Below, in pieces: positions 44,731 through 53,062 of a stretch of DNA of 64,000 bases (within the stretch, counting starts at the first letter, position 1; the number at the start of each line of letters is the position of its first letter). The translations under genes were made by a program, and so were the position numbers. The notes beneath the pieces are model-generated. The model saw only the letters and a program-made list of their open reading frames with translations. It made no database searches and was not told the DNA's origin. Origin of the DNA: Planctomycetota bacterium (GTDB lineage: Bacteria; Planctomycetota; UBA1135; UBA2386); NCBI GenBank assembly GCA_016713175.1, contig JADJPQ010000004.1, positions 434,001-498,000 of the forward strand. Direction: 5' to 3'.

Positions 44731-45228
44731 ATGAGTGACTCGAGTTTCTCCGTGTCAGGCGGCGTTGCCGCGGTGCTCGTGCTGGGCGTTGCCGCCGCCG
44801 GCGGCTACTACTGGCTGAGTCACCGGGAGGCGCCGGTCGCACCGGCTCCGGTTCCGGCCGTGACGGTGCCGGCGGCTCCAGGGCCGGTCGCCCCAGTCCG
44901 GGCGGAAGTACCGTCGCAGCCACCGCAACCCACGACGCCCGCCAAGCCCACGGCAACGCTGCGCTACGCCGGAGGCCAGACGGCCAAGGCGTTGAATGGC
45001 GTCACCCAAGACGTCCGGCTCGACTGGGAAGGGCCATGGTCGCCGATCGCCAAGACGGTCGTCGAACAGGGCTGGGAGTGGTATGTGCACGAGGACGGCA
45101 GCTACAGCACCACGCGGATGATCGACATGAACGGGGTGCCGCAGGCGATGGCGCTGCGGGCGCAACCGACCGCGCCGCTGCCGGTGTTGGACGACGCCGC
45201 GCTGAGGGCCAGGATGCAGCGGCGGTGA
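44731..45228 (+). CDS. Small membrane-anchored protein of unknown function
   Basis: A 165-residue protein with one N-terminal transmembrane segment (about 9-29, GGVAAVLVLGVAAAGGYYWL), a Pro/Ala-rich linker (about 34-75), and a C-terminal globular part (about 78-165) with LDWEGPWSPIAKTVVEQGWEWY and HEDGSYSTTRM. No family is recognised. The N-in single anchor places the domain outside the cytoplasm. The start lies ten bases after a large hairpin, which may affect translation. It is followed by the aldo/keto reductase gene after 57 bases. Confidence 0.65.
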   Translation: MSDSSFSVSGGVAAVLVLGVAAAGGYYWLSHREAPVAPAPVPAVTVPAAPGPVAPVRAEVPSQPPQPTTPAKPTATLRYAGGQTAKALNGVTQDVRLDWEGPWSPIAKTVVEQGWEWYVHEDGSYSTTRMIDMNGVPQAMALRAQPTAPLPVLDDAALRARMQRR

Positions 45229-45285
45229 CCCGCGCGCGCCGATGCCGGGTGGCGAGATCGCCGATCGCCGCCTATCGTCGAAAGG

Positions 45286-46236
45286 GTGGACCCGTCGCGC
45301 CGCGCATTCCTCACGACTGCTGCCGCAGTGCCGTTCGTGTGCTCCTGGCCGCAGGACCCGTCGCCGGTCGATCCGCATCCGCCGCTGCCGCGCCGTCGGC
45401 TCGGTCGCACTGGTCTCGAGGTGCCGATCCTCGGGCTTGGCACGCATCCGCTCGGCACGTTGCCGGACGAACAAGAAGACGCCGCGGTGGCGCTGATCGC
45501 GCGCGCGTTCGACCTCGGCGTGCGCTACTTCGACACCGCGCCGAGCTACGACCACCACCGCGCCGAACGGCGGCTCGGCAAGGCCTTGGCCGGCAAGCGC
45601 GATCAGGTGGTGCTGGCGACCAAGTCGTTCGAACTGCCGGCCGCCAAGGCCCTCGCCGAACTCGACGACAGCCTGAGGGCGCTCGGCACGGACCATGTCG
45701 ACATCTTCCAGATCCACGCGATCGGCGACGACGACGATCGCGTGCGCAAGCTCGACGCCGAGAACGGCGTGCTGGCAGCGGCGTTGGCGGCGCAGAAGGC
45801 CGGCAAGTGCAAGCACATCGGCTTCACCGGCCACGCCGAGCCGGCGGTGCTGGCGCAGTGTCTGGACGCGTTTGCGTTCGCGACCGTGCTGGTACCGGTC
45901 AACTGTGCGGATCCGTTGTGGGTGTCGTTCGTGCAGCAGGTGCTGCCGAAGGCCAAGGCCAAGGGCACGGCGGTGGTCGCGATGAAGGTGTTCGCCGCCG
46001 GACAACTGGCGCGGGCGGACGCGAAGGTGACGGCGGCCGAGTGCGTGCGGTGGGCCCTGTCGCAGGATGTCGCGGTGGCCGTGCCCGGGTGTCGGACGAT
46101 CGCTGAACTCGAAGTCGACATCGCCGCCGTGCAGCCGTTCGTGCCGATGGACGCTGCCGAGCAGCTGGCGGTGACCGAACGGGTCGGCGCGCATCCCGGC
46201 AATGCGCTCGAGTGGTACAAGAAGGACCGCAAGTAG
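45286..46236 (+). CDS. Tat-type aldo/keto reductase
   Basis: A 316-residue oxidoreductase of the AKR superfamily, starting at GTG 45286. The N-terminus SRRAFLTTAAAVPF is a twin-arginine signal. The AKR fold begins at RRLGRTGLEVPILGLG. The catalytic tetrad is intact: Asp83 in YFDTAPSY, Tyr88, Lys113 in LATKSF and His144 in IFQIHAIG. The C-terminus ends VPGCRTIAELEVDI. It should reduce carbonyls with NADPH, but an exported enzyme would need a prebound cofactor; Tat export of folded, cofactor-loaded AKRs is common in Planctomycetota. Substrate is unknown. Confidence 0.9.
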   Translation: MDPSRRAFLTTAAAVPFVCSWPQDPSPVDPHPPLPRRRLGRTGLEVPILGLGTHPLGTLPDEQEDAAVALIARAFDLGVRYFDTAPSYDHHRAERRLGKALAGKRDQVVLATKSFELPAAKALAELDDSLRALGTDHVDIFQIHAIGDDDDRVRKLDAENGVLAAALAAQKAGKCKHIGFTGHAEPAVLAQCLDAFAFATVLVPVNCADPLWVSFVQQVLPKAKAKGTAVVAMKVFAAGQLARADAKVTAAECVRWALSQDVAVAVPGCRTIAELEVDIAAVQPFVPMDAAEQLAVTERVGAHPGNALEWYKKDRK

Positions 46237-46294
46237 CGCGCGGCGCGCGGCCAGCTCGCTGGTGAAGACAAGAGCGCACCGCTACGGTCAGGTG

Positions 46295-47728
46295 ATGGTG
46301 ATCGGTCAGCTGACGGCGACGTTGCACGGGAAGACCGTCCGGTTCGAAGTGAACGCGGATGTACCTGTCGTTCTCGGTCGCAGCAGCGACTGCGCGGTGC
46401 GGCTGACTGACCCGAAGGTGTCGCGGCAGCACTGCCAGATCGTCGTTGCCAACGGTCGCCTCCGGGTCGTGGACCTGGGTTCGTCGCAGGGTCTCGTGCA
46501 TCGCGGCGAACGATGTGCCGAGTGCGAGATCGAGCTCGGCGATGGGTTCCACGTCGGGCAGACGTTCGTCCGCTTCGAGTCCGTGCAGGAGGATCGCGCC
46601 GTCGCGACCGCTGCCCCAGGGGACGCTGCGGCGTCGACCGAGGCCGGTGGGGCGGATGTCGGCGCCACGGAGCCCGAGGTGGGCAAGGCGATGGCCGGCT
46701 ACCAGCTCGAAGACGTTCTGGGGCGCAGCGATCGTTGCACGGTGTACCGCGCCAGACCTCGCGATGGCTTTGGGTCGCTGGCGCTGAAAGTGCTGCGACT
46801 GTCGCCGCAGGCCGACCGGGCGACGCGCGAACGCGCGGCGTTCGAGGTCGATGTCCGCACGGCGGCAGCGATCGTCGATCCGCGGTTGCTGCGGGTGCTG
46901 GGTTTCGGGCGGGCGGAGCCCTGGTGCTTTGCGGCACTGGAAATGGTGCCCGGCAAGAGCCTCGCGGCGATGCTGGCCGGTGGGCAGCGCTTGCCGGCGT
47001 CGCGGTTGCTGCCGTTGCTGCGGGATCTGCTGGGAGCCCTGGATGTGCTGCACGAACAGGGGTTGGTGCACGGTGGTGTCCACCCGGGCAATGTCTTCGT
47101 GCTCGACGACGGCAGCGGCCGGCTGGCGGATGCGCGGGCGCACGCCCGCCTGCGCGCCGGTGAGGCGCCGACGTTCGCGGCGCCGGAGGTGCTGGCGGGC
47201 GGCCCCGCGGGTTCGCGCGCGGATCTGTACGCGCTCGGGTGTGTTGCGTACGCGGCACTGACCGGCGCTCCGCCGTTCGTCGGCACTGCTGACGAGGTAC
47301 GGGCGGCGCAGGGCGCGCAGAAGCCGGGGCCGCTGTCGGCGCGCGACGCATCGATTCCGGCCGCGCTCGATCGGCTGGTGCGGGAACGGCTGCTGGCGAT
47401 AGCGCCAACGGATCGACCGCAGTCGGCCGCGGATGCGTTGGTCGAGCTCGAGGACGTCGAGGATGGCGTCGGCAACGGATCGGCCAGGGTGACTGCACCC
47501 GCGGCGAGCGCGGCGAGCGCCCGGCGCGATGCGATCGAGCAGGTCGGTGAGGGCCGGCGCCGGCAGGCTGGTCGGGCGACGGTCGTGGCGGCGACGCTGT
47601 CAGCGCAGGCGGTGGTGTTCGCGATCCATCTGGTGGCGGCGGCGGCGTTGTTGGTGTTGGCGAAGGCGATCTGGGGGTTCGATCTGTACGCGCTGTTTGG
47701 CGTGGCGGGGCCGGGCGGGAAGGGCTGA
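46295..47728 (+). CDS. FHA-pseudokinase membrane protein
   Basis: A 477-residue protein. Residues about 8-100 form an FHA domain (LGRSSDCAVRL, SRQHCQI, LGSSQGLVHRG). Residues about 130-400 follow a Ser/Thr kinase fold: Lys in LALKVLRL, helix-C Glu region, then HGGVHPGNVFV where HRDLKPxN is expected and LADARAH where DFG is expected. The catalytic Asp of HRD is replaced by Gly, so it is probably a pseudokinase, with a kinase-like C-lobe (FAAPEVLAGG, SRADLYALGCVAYAALTG). A hydrophobic C-terminal segment (about 440-470) anchors it. It may sense phosphothreonine and present the pseudokinase to partners. It lies 58 bases after the reductase gene. Confidence 0.85.
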   Translation: MVIGQLTATLHGKTVRFEVNADVPVVLGRSSDCAVRLTDPKVSRQHCQIVVANGRLRVVDLGSSQGLVHRGERCAECEIELGDGFHVGQTFVRFESVQEDRAVATAAPGDAAASTEAGGADVGATEPEVGKAMAGYQLEDVLGRSDRCTVYRARPRDGFGSLALKVLRLSPQADRATRERAAFEVDVRTAAAIVDPRLLRVLGFGRAEPWCFAALEMVPGKSLAAMLAGGQRLPASRLLPLLRDLLGALDVLHEQGLVHGGVHPGNVFVLDDGSGRLADARAHARLRAGEAPTFAAPEVLAGGPAGSRADLYALGCVAYAALTGAPPFVGTADEVRAAQGAQKPGPLSARDASIPAALDRLVRERLLAIAPTDRPQSAADALVELEDVEDGVGNGSARVTAPAASAASARRDAIEQVGEGRRRQAGRATVVAATLSAQAVVFAIHLVAAAALLVLAKAIWGFDLYALFGVAGPGGKG

Positions 47729-47881
47729 TCAGGGTTGCAGGCGGAACCCACGGCGATCGCCTGCCGCGGCGTGGTGCCGGGCCGTCTGCTCGCGCTGCTC
47801 GGTGCGCGGGTCGGGTTCTCGCAGACGGCCGGCCTGGTTGCCCGTCTGACCGGGGGATCGGCGAACCGGCCCTCGCGCGCC

Positions 47882-49063
47882 TCAGCTCTTGCCAGCCGCC
47901 TGCCGCCGGACCTTGGCGCGGTGCGAGAACGACGCCTTGACGTCGGGTCGCCCCATGTTGGCGACCGTGCAGTTGGCGCAGACGTCGCGCAGTTCCATGT
48001 GGTACAGCTGCCGTCGCAGTTCCTTGAACTTCGGCCCGGTCCAGATCTCGGCGAACGTCTGGGTCTTGAAGTCGCCGAAGCTCGAGAACTCGAACCAGCA
48101 GCCGCACGGGAACACCGTGCCGTCCGGATTGACGTGGATGTAGTACCACGGGAAGTAGCACGGCCGGTTGTGGTACCGTTTCTCCTTGACCTTCAGCAGG
48201 AACTCGCGGTTCTTGTGGTTGAGGTAGTCGGCCACGACCGGTGAGTCGGCAATCGCCTCCGGATCGGCGTTCGCAGCCAGGATCGCCACGCCGCCGCCTT
48301 CGTCGCTGCGCGTCTGGTCGGTCACCTCGCCGGCGGTCGCGAAGTTCTCCGCGATCGGGAACGGGATCACCACGTTCATGCCGACTTCGGCCGCGACCCG
48401 CCTGGCCTCGGCCATCGTGTCGTTGCACAGCCTGGCGTCGTTCATCAGCGATTCGTGCTCGATGCCGAGCCCGCCGATCACCGACATGTGCACGAAGTTC
48501 ATGTGGTCGACGCCGCGGTCGCGGAAGAACCGGATCATCGCCGGGACCTCGCGGATGTTGCTGCGCATCAGCACGACGGTGACGCTGACCTCCGGGGTCT
48601 TGCTGCCGCGGGCCTGCTTGCGCGCGCGGATGATGTCGAACTTGCGCAAGAACACGTCCCACTTGCCCGGCGTGCGGATCCGTTCGTAGGTCGGCGGGTC
48701 GATGCTGTCGCAGCTGACGGTCAGCAGCGGCATCTGCACGTCGATGATCTTGTCCATGATCTTCTCGGTCATGGACAGGCAGTTGGTGCTGAAGTGGAAC
48801 CACGGCACCTCGTACTTGCGGGCCAGGTCGAGTGCGAGCGGCAGGTCCGGCGCCATCAGCGGCTCGGCGGCCGACGACAGCACCAGGTCGTGGGCGCGCG
48901 GGAACAGCTCGGCGGCGACCCGCTCGAGCAGCGTTCCGCCCATCGTGATCGGGCTCTCCTGGAATTCGGGGTGGGCGAAGTGGCACATGATGCAGCGCAG
49001 CTGGCAGCGCGCGACCATGTCCAGTTTGACGCGGAGGAATCGACGTTCGCGGATGACCGGCAC
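47882..49063 (-). CDS. Radical SAM/SPASM-type enzyme
   Basis: A radical S-adenosylmethionine enzyme of about 393 residues. GTG at 49063 is chosen; the frame is open upstream, but without domain. The [4Fe-4S] motif is CQLRCIMC near the N-terminus (about 17-24), followed by TMGG, LSSAAEPLM (GGEP-like) and FSTNCLSM. The C-terminus has a SPASM-like set of Cys: CYFPWYYIHVNPDGTVFPCGCW, then CANC. Such enzymes modify peptides or other substrates by radical chemistry; the target is unknown. It faces the AlgX-like gene divergently across about 32 bases, so the two may share a promoter region. Confidence 0.9.
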   Translation of the reverse strand: MPVIRERRFLRVKLDMVARCQLRCIMCHFAHPEFQESPITMGGTLLERVAAELFPRAHDLVLSSAAEPLMAPDLPLALDLARKYEVPWFHFSTNCLSMTEKIMDKIIDVQMPLLTVSCDSIDPPTYERIRTPGKWDVFLRKFDIIRARKQARGSKTPEVSVTVVLMRSNIREVPAMIRFFRDRGVDHMNFVHMSVIGGLGIEHESLMNDARLCNDTMAEARRVAAEVGMNVVIPFPIAENFATAGEVTDQTRSDEGGGVAILAANADPEAIADSPVVADYLNHKNREFLLKVKEKRYHNRPCYFPWYYIHVNPDGTVFPCGCWFEFSSFGDFKTQTFAEIWTGPKFKELRRQLYHMELRDVCANCTVANMGRPDVKASFSHRAKVRRQAAGKS

Positions 49064-49095
49064 GCAGGCAGCATAGTGCGGGCGTGGGCCGATGC

Positions 49096-50379
49096 ATGTC
49101 CCAGTTCGAGGCTCTGGTCGGTATGCTGCGCCGCCTCGTGTCGTCGGTCGAGCCAGACCTGTCCGCCGCAATGCCAGAGCAGACCCCTGGGCAGTGGGCG
49201 GTCCGGTGGCACGGTGTGGTGCTGTTCGTCGGCCTGGCGGTGCTGTCGCCGTTGCTGCACCTGGGCTGGCACGGCCTGGCTGGCAGGTCGGAGCCGCTGA
49301 TTCGGACGAATGCCACGGCGAGGGCGCCGGTCTGGTCCTGGGGCGCGGCGGCGGACGGGAGGTTCCAGAAGCAGCTCGAGACCTGGCTGCAGGAGGACTC
49401 CCCGGTCACCTGGCTGCTGCGCGGCAGCTACCGCGAACTACTGTGGCACCTGGGGCAGTTGCAAACCGATCACGTGCATGTCGGCAAGGACGGCTGGTTG
49501 TTCGCGCGACCGTCGCTGGATGCCGACCCGGAAGTGGTCGAAGGCCGGGCCGAGAAACGGCAGGCGCTGTTCGCCGCCATCGGTGCCGAGGCCAGGCGGC
49601 TCGGGGTCGAGCTCGTCGTGATGGTCGTTCCCGACAAGGAGCGGATCTACCAGGACTTCGCCTACGAGTCGGGTGCGATGCCGGCCCGCAAGGCAGAGCT
49701 GTACCCACGCCTGTTGCGCGAGCTGGCGGCGGCAGGGTTGTTGGCGATCGATCTGGCGACGGCGTTGGTGCAGGCGCGCGCGCTCGGCGGCGAACCGGTC
49801 TACCAACTGCGCGACTCGCATTGGTCGGCGCCGGGCGCTTTGGTCGCCGCGATGACGGTCGCCGGGATTCTGCAACAGCGGGTTGGCGACCGGCTGGGTC
49901 CGGCCCAGGAGCCGGTACTGGTCGGCCCGCACCGGATCGACGGGATCGAGGACCTGGCCGGCCAGCTCGGCATGCTGACCAGGTATGTGCAGCGGCCTGG
50001 CCTGCTCGATCCGATCATCGTGCCAGCGAGCCTGACCACGCACGCTCTGGCACGACCGCTGGACTACTGGGGCGTGTCGTTTCCGCACCCATCGGATCCA
50101 GCCCGGCGCCTGGGGTTGGCGGATTTGGCGCCGGATGCGGCGATTGCGCTGGCCGGTTCGAGCTTCAGTCGCGCCCACGGCGACATCGCCCTGGCGTTCG
50201 CGCTGCGGCGGCCGATCGACAACCGCTGGCCGCGGGCCGGCGCCGATTCGACGCCGACGTTGCGCGCCCTGTTCGATGCGATCGCGCGCGGCGAGTGCCA
50301 GGCCAAGGTCGTGATCTGGGAGTTCGTCGAACGGGCCGCGATCGAGAACCTGCGGGGGCCATGGCGCGCATCGCGTTGA
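49096..50379 (+). CDS. AlgX/AlgJ-like SGNH-fold protein
   Basis: A protein of about 427 residues with one N-terminal membrane helix (about 40-62) and an AlgX/AlgJ/DltD-type fold. Marks are VHVGKDGWLF (family: GKDGWLF), the Asp-His pair in RDSHWSAPGA (AlgX DTHW) and the Ser in LAGSSFSRAHGD (AlgX GTSYS). AlgX and AlgJ O-acetylate alginate with an MBOAT partner such as AlgI; no MBOAT gene is here, so the acceptor polysaccharide is unknown. The start at 49096 is preferred over a GTG four codons upstream. Its 3' end overlaps the epimerase gene by 19 bases. Confidence 0.85.
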   Translation: MSQFEALVGMLRRLVSSVEPDLSAAMPEQTPGQWAVRWHGVVLFVGLAVLSPLLHLGWHGLAGRSEPLIRTNATARAPVWSWGAAADGRFQKQLETWLQEDSPVTWLLRGSYRELLWHLGQLQTDHVHVGKDGWLFARPSLDADPEVVEGRAEKRQALFAAIGAEARRLGVELVVMVVPDKERIYQDFAYESGAMPARKAELYPRLLRELAAAGLLAIDLATALVQARALGGEPVYQLRDSHWSAPGALVAAMTVAGILQQRVGDRLGPAQEPVLVGPHRIDGIEDLAGQLGMLTRYVQRPGLLDPIIVPASLTTHALARPLDYWGVSFPHPSDPARRLGLADLAPDAAIALAGSSFSRAHGDIALAFALRRPIDNRWPRAGADSTPTLRALFDAIARGECQAKVVIWEFVERAAIENLRGPWRASR

Positions 50380-51296
50380 CCGGCGGCACCGGTCTGGTCG
50401 GTGGTGTGCTGGTGCCACTGCTGCTGGCGCGTGGCCACACACTGCGGATGCTGGTGCGACCGCGGTCGGGGCGCGTGCCGACGGCCATGCCCGGGGTCGA
50501 ATGGGTCGTCGGTCGGCTCGACGAACAGGCACCGATCCGGCAACTCGTGCACGACGTCGACGTGATCCTGCACGCGGCGTACCTGCACCCGGAAGAGCCG
50601 CCGCCGGACCGTTCGCTGGCCGAGCATTGGGTGCAGACCAACTTCGTCGGCAGCATGCGCCTGCTCGAGAACACGATCGGCGTCGGGTTGCAGCAGCTGA
50701 TCTACGTCAGCAGCCTGGCGGTCTACGGCAACGATCCGGATCAGGACCCGCTCGGCGATCGCTTCGTGCGCGACGAGGACTTTCCGCTGTGGCCGCGGGA
50801 GTTCTACGGCAGCATGCGGTCGGCGACCGAACGGCTGGTCATCACCGCCGCGCACGCGTACGGGCTCAACACCTCGGTGTTCCGGCTCGGGCATGTGCTC
50901 GGCCTGCGGCAGCCGTGGACCGACAGTCCGTTCGTCGGCACGGTCCGCGATGCGGTTCGGCACGGCGAGATCCGGACGGCGGTCGGCTCCTGCGTGCTGG
51001 CCGTCGAAGATGCGGCGGCGATCCTGGCCGATGCGGTTGGCGACCGCGGCCTCCGCGGCCAGGTGTTCAACACCTTCGACCGCTGGCTTGACCATGCCGA
51101 CATCGCGCCGATCGTCGCGCAGGAACTCGGCCGGCCGGTGGCGGTGCGGTGCGCCGCGGCGAAGCGCCCGCGTTCGCCGATCGTCGGCGAGCGGATCCAC
51201 GCGCGGCACACCGCCTGGCGAACGGCGGCCGCGATCGCCGACCTGGCTCGCGAACTGACCCATCGCTGCCAGCAGGAATCCGGTGCCGCAGGCTGA
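50361..51296 (+). CDS. NAD-dependent epimerase/dehydratase family protein
   Basis: A 311-residue short-chain dehydrogenase of the extended (epimerase) type. The nucleotide loop is GGTGLVGG, followed by an Asp/Arg region LVRPRSG. The catalytic part reads YVSSLAVYG (Ser), then FYGSMRSATERL, where the canonical YxxxK motif has Arg instead of Lys. It probably acts on a nucleotide sugar, in keeping with the acetyltransferase-like gene that overlaps its 5' end by 19 bases. Whether Arg supports catalysis cannot be told. Confidence 0.85.
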   Translation: MARIALTGGTGLVGGVLVPLLLARGHTLRMLVRPRSGRVPTAMPGVEWVVGRLDEQAPIRQLVHDVDVILHAAYLHPEEPPPDRSLAEHWVQTNFVGSMRLLENTIGVGLQQLIYVSSLAVYGNDPDQDPLGDRFVRDEDFPLWPREFYGSMRSATERLVITAAHAYGLNTSVFRLGHVLGLRQPWTDSPFVGTVRDAVRHGEIRTAVGSCVLAVEDAAAILADAVGDRGLRGQVFNTFDRWLDHADIAPIVAQELGRPVAVRCAAAKRPRSPIVGERIHARHTAWRTAAAIADLARELTHRCQQESGAAG

Positions 51297-51354
51297 CGTT
51301 GGCGCTGGCCGGGGCTCCAACCGGGTGTCGATGAACTTCCTCGGAGTCAGAACC

Positions 51355-53049
51355 ATGCGAGTCGCCCACCTGTTGTCGTCCGTGGTTGCCGGATTGGCGC
51401 TGTTGCCAGCCCAGGACCGCGCGTTGCGCTTCCTGCCCGTGCAGGACCTCGTCACCCCGCGGGAGACCGCCGAGCCGTGGCTGTGGCTGCCCCTCGGTGC
51501 CCGTTCCCGCGGCGTGGCCAACGAGGAGAGCCTGTTCGGGCTCGAGCATGCCCGCGAGCCATTCAGCGATCCGCGCTCGCTGCCGCGGCAAGCCTGGTTC
51601 GGCGAGGGCCTTGGCGAGATGCTGGCCGCGATCGGCTACGGGTCGGATGCCACCTGGCTGCGCGGTCGCGGCGTGCTCGCCGTGCCGGCGAATCGGGCCG
51701 AAGCGCTGGGCGAGTTGTTGGCCGCAGTGCGCCGGCGGTTGCCCCCGGTCGTGCATGGCGAACTCGAATTGACGCGCAGCGACGCCGGCAAACGAGTGGT
51801 GGTACTGCAGCGGACGTTCGCCGCCGCGTCCGGCAGCACCGAGGTGTTGTCCGATGTGACCGCGGCGCATGGCATCGGCGACTACGAGGTCGAGATCGCG
51901 CAGTCGGCGTCGACCGCCAACCCGGTGCCCCGGGCCCTGCTGTCGGGGGCGATGGTGGCGCTGCGACCGCATGTGGTGCCCGGCGGCGAAGCTGCGATCG
52001 TCGAGGTGCTGGCGCGGTCGGCGCGATCGGGTCCGCGGCAGGCGATCAACCTCGGGCATCCGTCGTTCGGTCCGGTCGATCGCGGCGCGCTGGCGGTCAG
52101 TTCGTGCGCGGCGGTGGCGCGGGTCCATCTCGGCGGTACCTCGAGCCATCGCTGGCGCGGACCGGACGGTGCCGAGTGGGCGCTGACGATCCGGATGCAG
52201 TGGCAGGTGCCACAGCCGGCGCAACCGGGCGGGCAGGCGTTCGAGTACCTGGTGCTGCCGCCGAGCAACCTCGGCTTCCGCAGTGAGCAGGTCGGCTTCG
52301 AGGTCGAACGGGAGATCCTGCCGGCGGATGACGGTGGCGCTGCGGATCTGGCCGCACAGGTCGGTGCCGACGTGCGCTTCAAGAACGGTCGGGCGGCGGT
52401 GTTCGTCGGGGAGGCGGCGCCGCGGATGGTGGTGGCGGCCAACGCGCTGTTGGAGACGCTCGCCGCGACGCCGGCCGTTACCATGACCCTCGTGGATGTG
52501 CCGACCGGCAGCCGGCCGGCGCCGGACGGTGCGCTGCCAGCGGATGGCCGCATCGTCGGTGAGGCGACCATCGCGCCGGTGCAGGGCGTGTGGTCATCGA
52601 TCCAGGTCTACGATGACCAGAGCTATTTGCGCGATTGGGACGTCGAGGTGGCGCAGGCGTCGCGCATTCCCGACCCGAAGGTCGACCGGCTCGCCAGCGG
52701 TCTGTTCGTCGACATGCGGTGCACCGCCGATGCGGTGACGTTGACCGGCGAGTGGGTCCGGCTGCTGGAACTGACGACCGAGAAGGTCGCCCTGAGCGCG
52801 GCGATCGGTGTGCCGCCGGCGGCGCGCGGCAGCGGCGGCAACAACAACGCGCCGGTGCAGGTGCACGAGTTCCCGGCCCTGCACCTGCCGCCGGACGAAG
52901 TGAACTTCGAACGCCCGGTCGTGCAGCGGCTGCCGCTGCGGGCCACGCTGCAACTCCAGCAGGGCAAGACGACGAGTGTGCGCGCCGCTGGTGATGGCGC
53001 CGCCGCACCCGGCCGCGAACTGTGGTTGTGCGTGCGCCGCGCCGACTGA
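51355..53049 (+). CDS. Exported protein of unknown function (secretin-N-like modules)
   Basis: A 564-residue exported protein. The ATG at 51355 is chosen over 51331 because GGAG lies eight to nine bases upstream and a signal peptide (MRVAHLLSSVVAGLALLPAQ) follows. The mature part has repeated alpha/beta units with GVLAVPANRAEALGELLAAVRRR and AAPRMVVAANALLETLAAT, which resemble the NolW/secretin_N ring-building motifs of secretins (as in GspD), but no secretin barrel domain is present. Alternatively it is an unrelated periplasmic protein. It is 58 bases after the epimerase gene and convergent with nuoN across 13 bases. Confidence 0.6.
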   Translation: MRVAHLLSSVVAGLALLPAQDRALRFLPVQDLVTPRETAEPWLWLPLGARSRGVANEESLFGLEHAREPFSDPRSLPRQAWFGEGLGEMLAAIGYGSDATWLRGRGVLAVPANRAEALGELLAAVRRRLPPVVHGELELTRSDAGKRVVVLQRTFAAASGSTEVLSDVTAAHGIGDYEVEIAQSASTANPVPRALLSGAMVALRPHVVPGGEAAIVEVLARSARSGPRQAINLGHPSFGPVDRGALAVSSCAAVARVHLGGTSSHRWRGPDGAEWALTIRMQWQVPQPAQPGGQAFEYLVLPPSNLGFRSEQVGFEVEREILPADDGGAADLAAQVGADVRFKNGRAAVFVGEAAPRMVVAANALLETLAATPAVTMTLVDVPTGSRPAPDGALPADGRIVGEATIAPVQGVWSSIQVYDDQSYLRDWDVEVAQASRIPDPKVDRLASGLFVDMRCTADAVTLTGEWVRLLELTTEKVALSAAIGVPPAARGSGGNNNAPVQVHEFPALHLPPDEVNFERPVVQRLPLRATLQLQQGKTTSVRAAGDGAAAPGRELWLCVRRAD

Positions 53050-53062
53050 GCGAGCCGCGCGT

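Noticed and set aside
45603..49409. A very long minus-strand open frame across the reductase, pseudokinase and radical SAM genes
   Set aside because: Composition is Pro/Arg/Thr-rich without domains, and the opposite or alternative frames encode recognised proteins.
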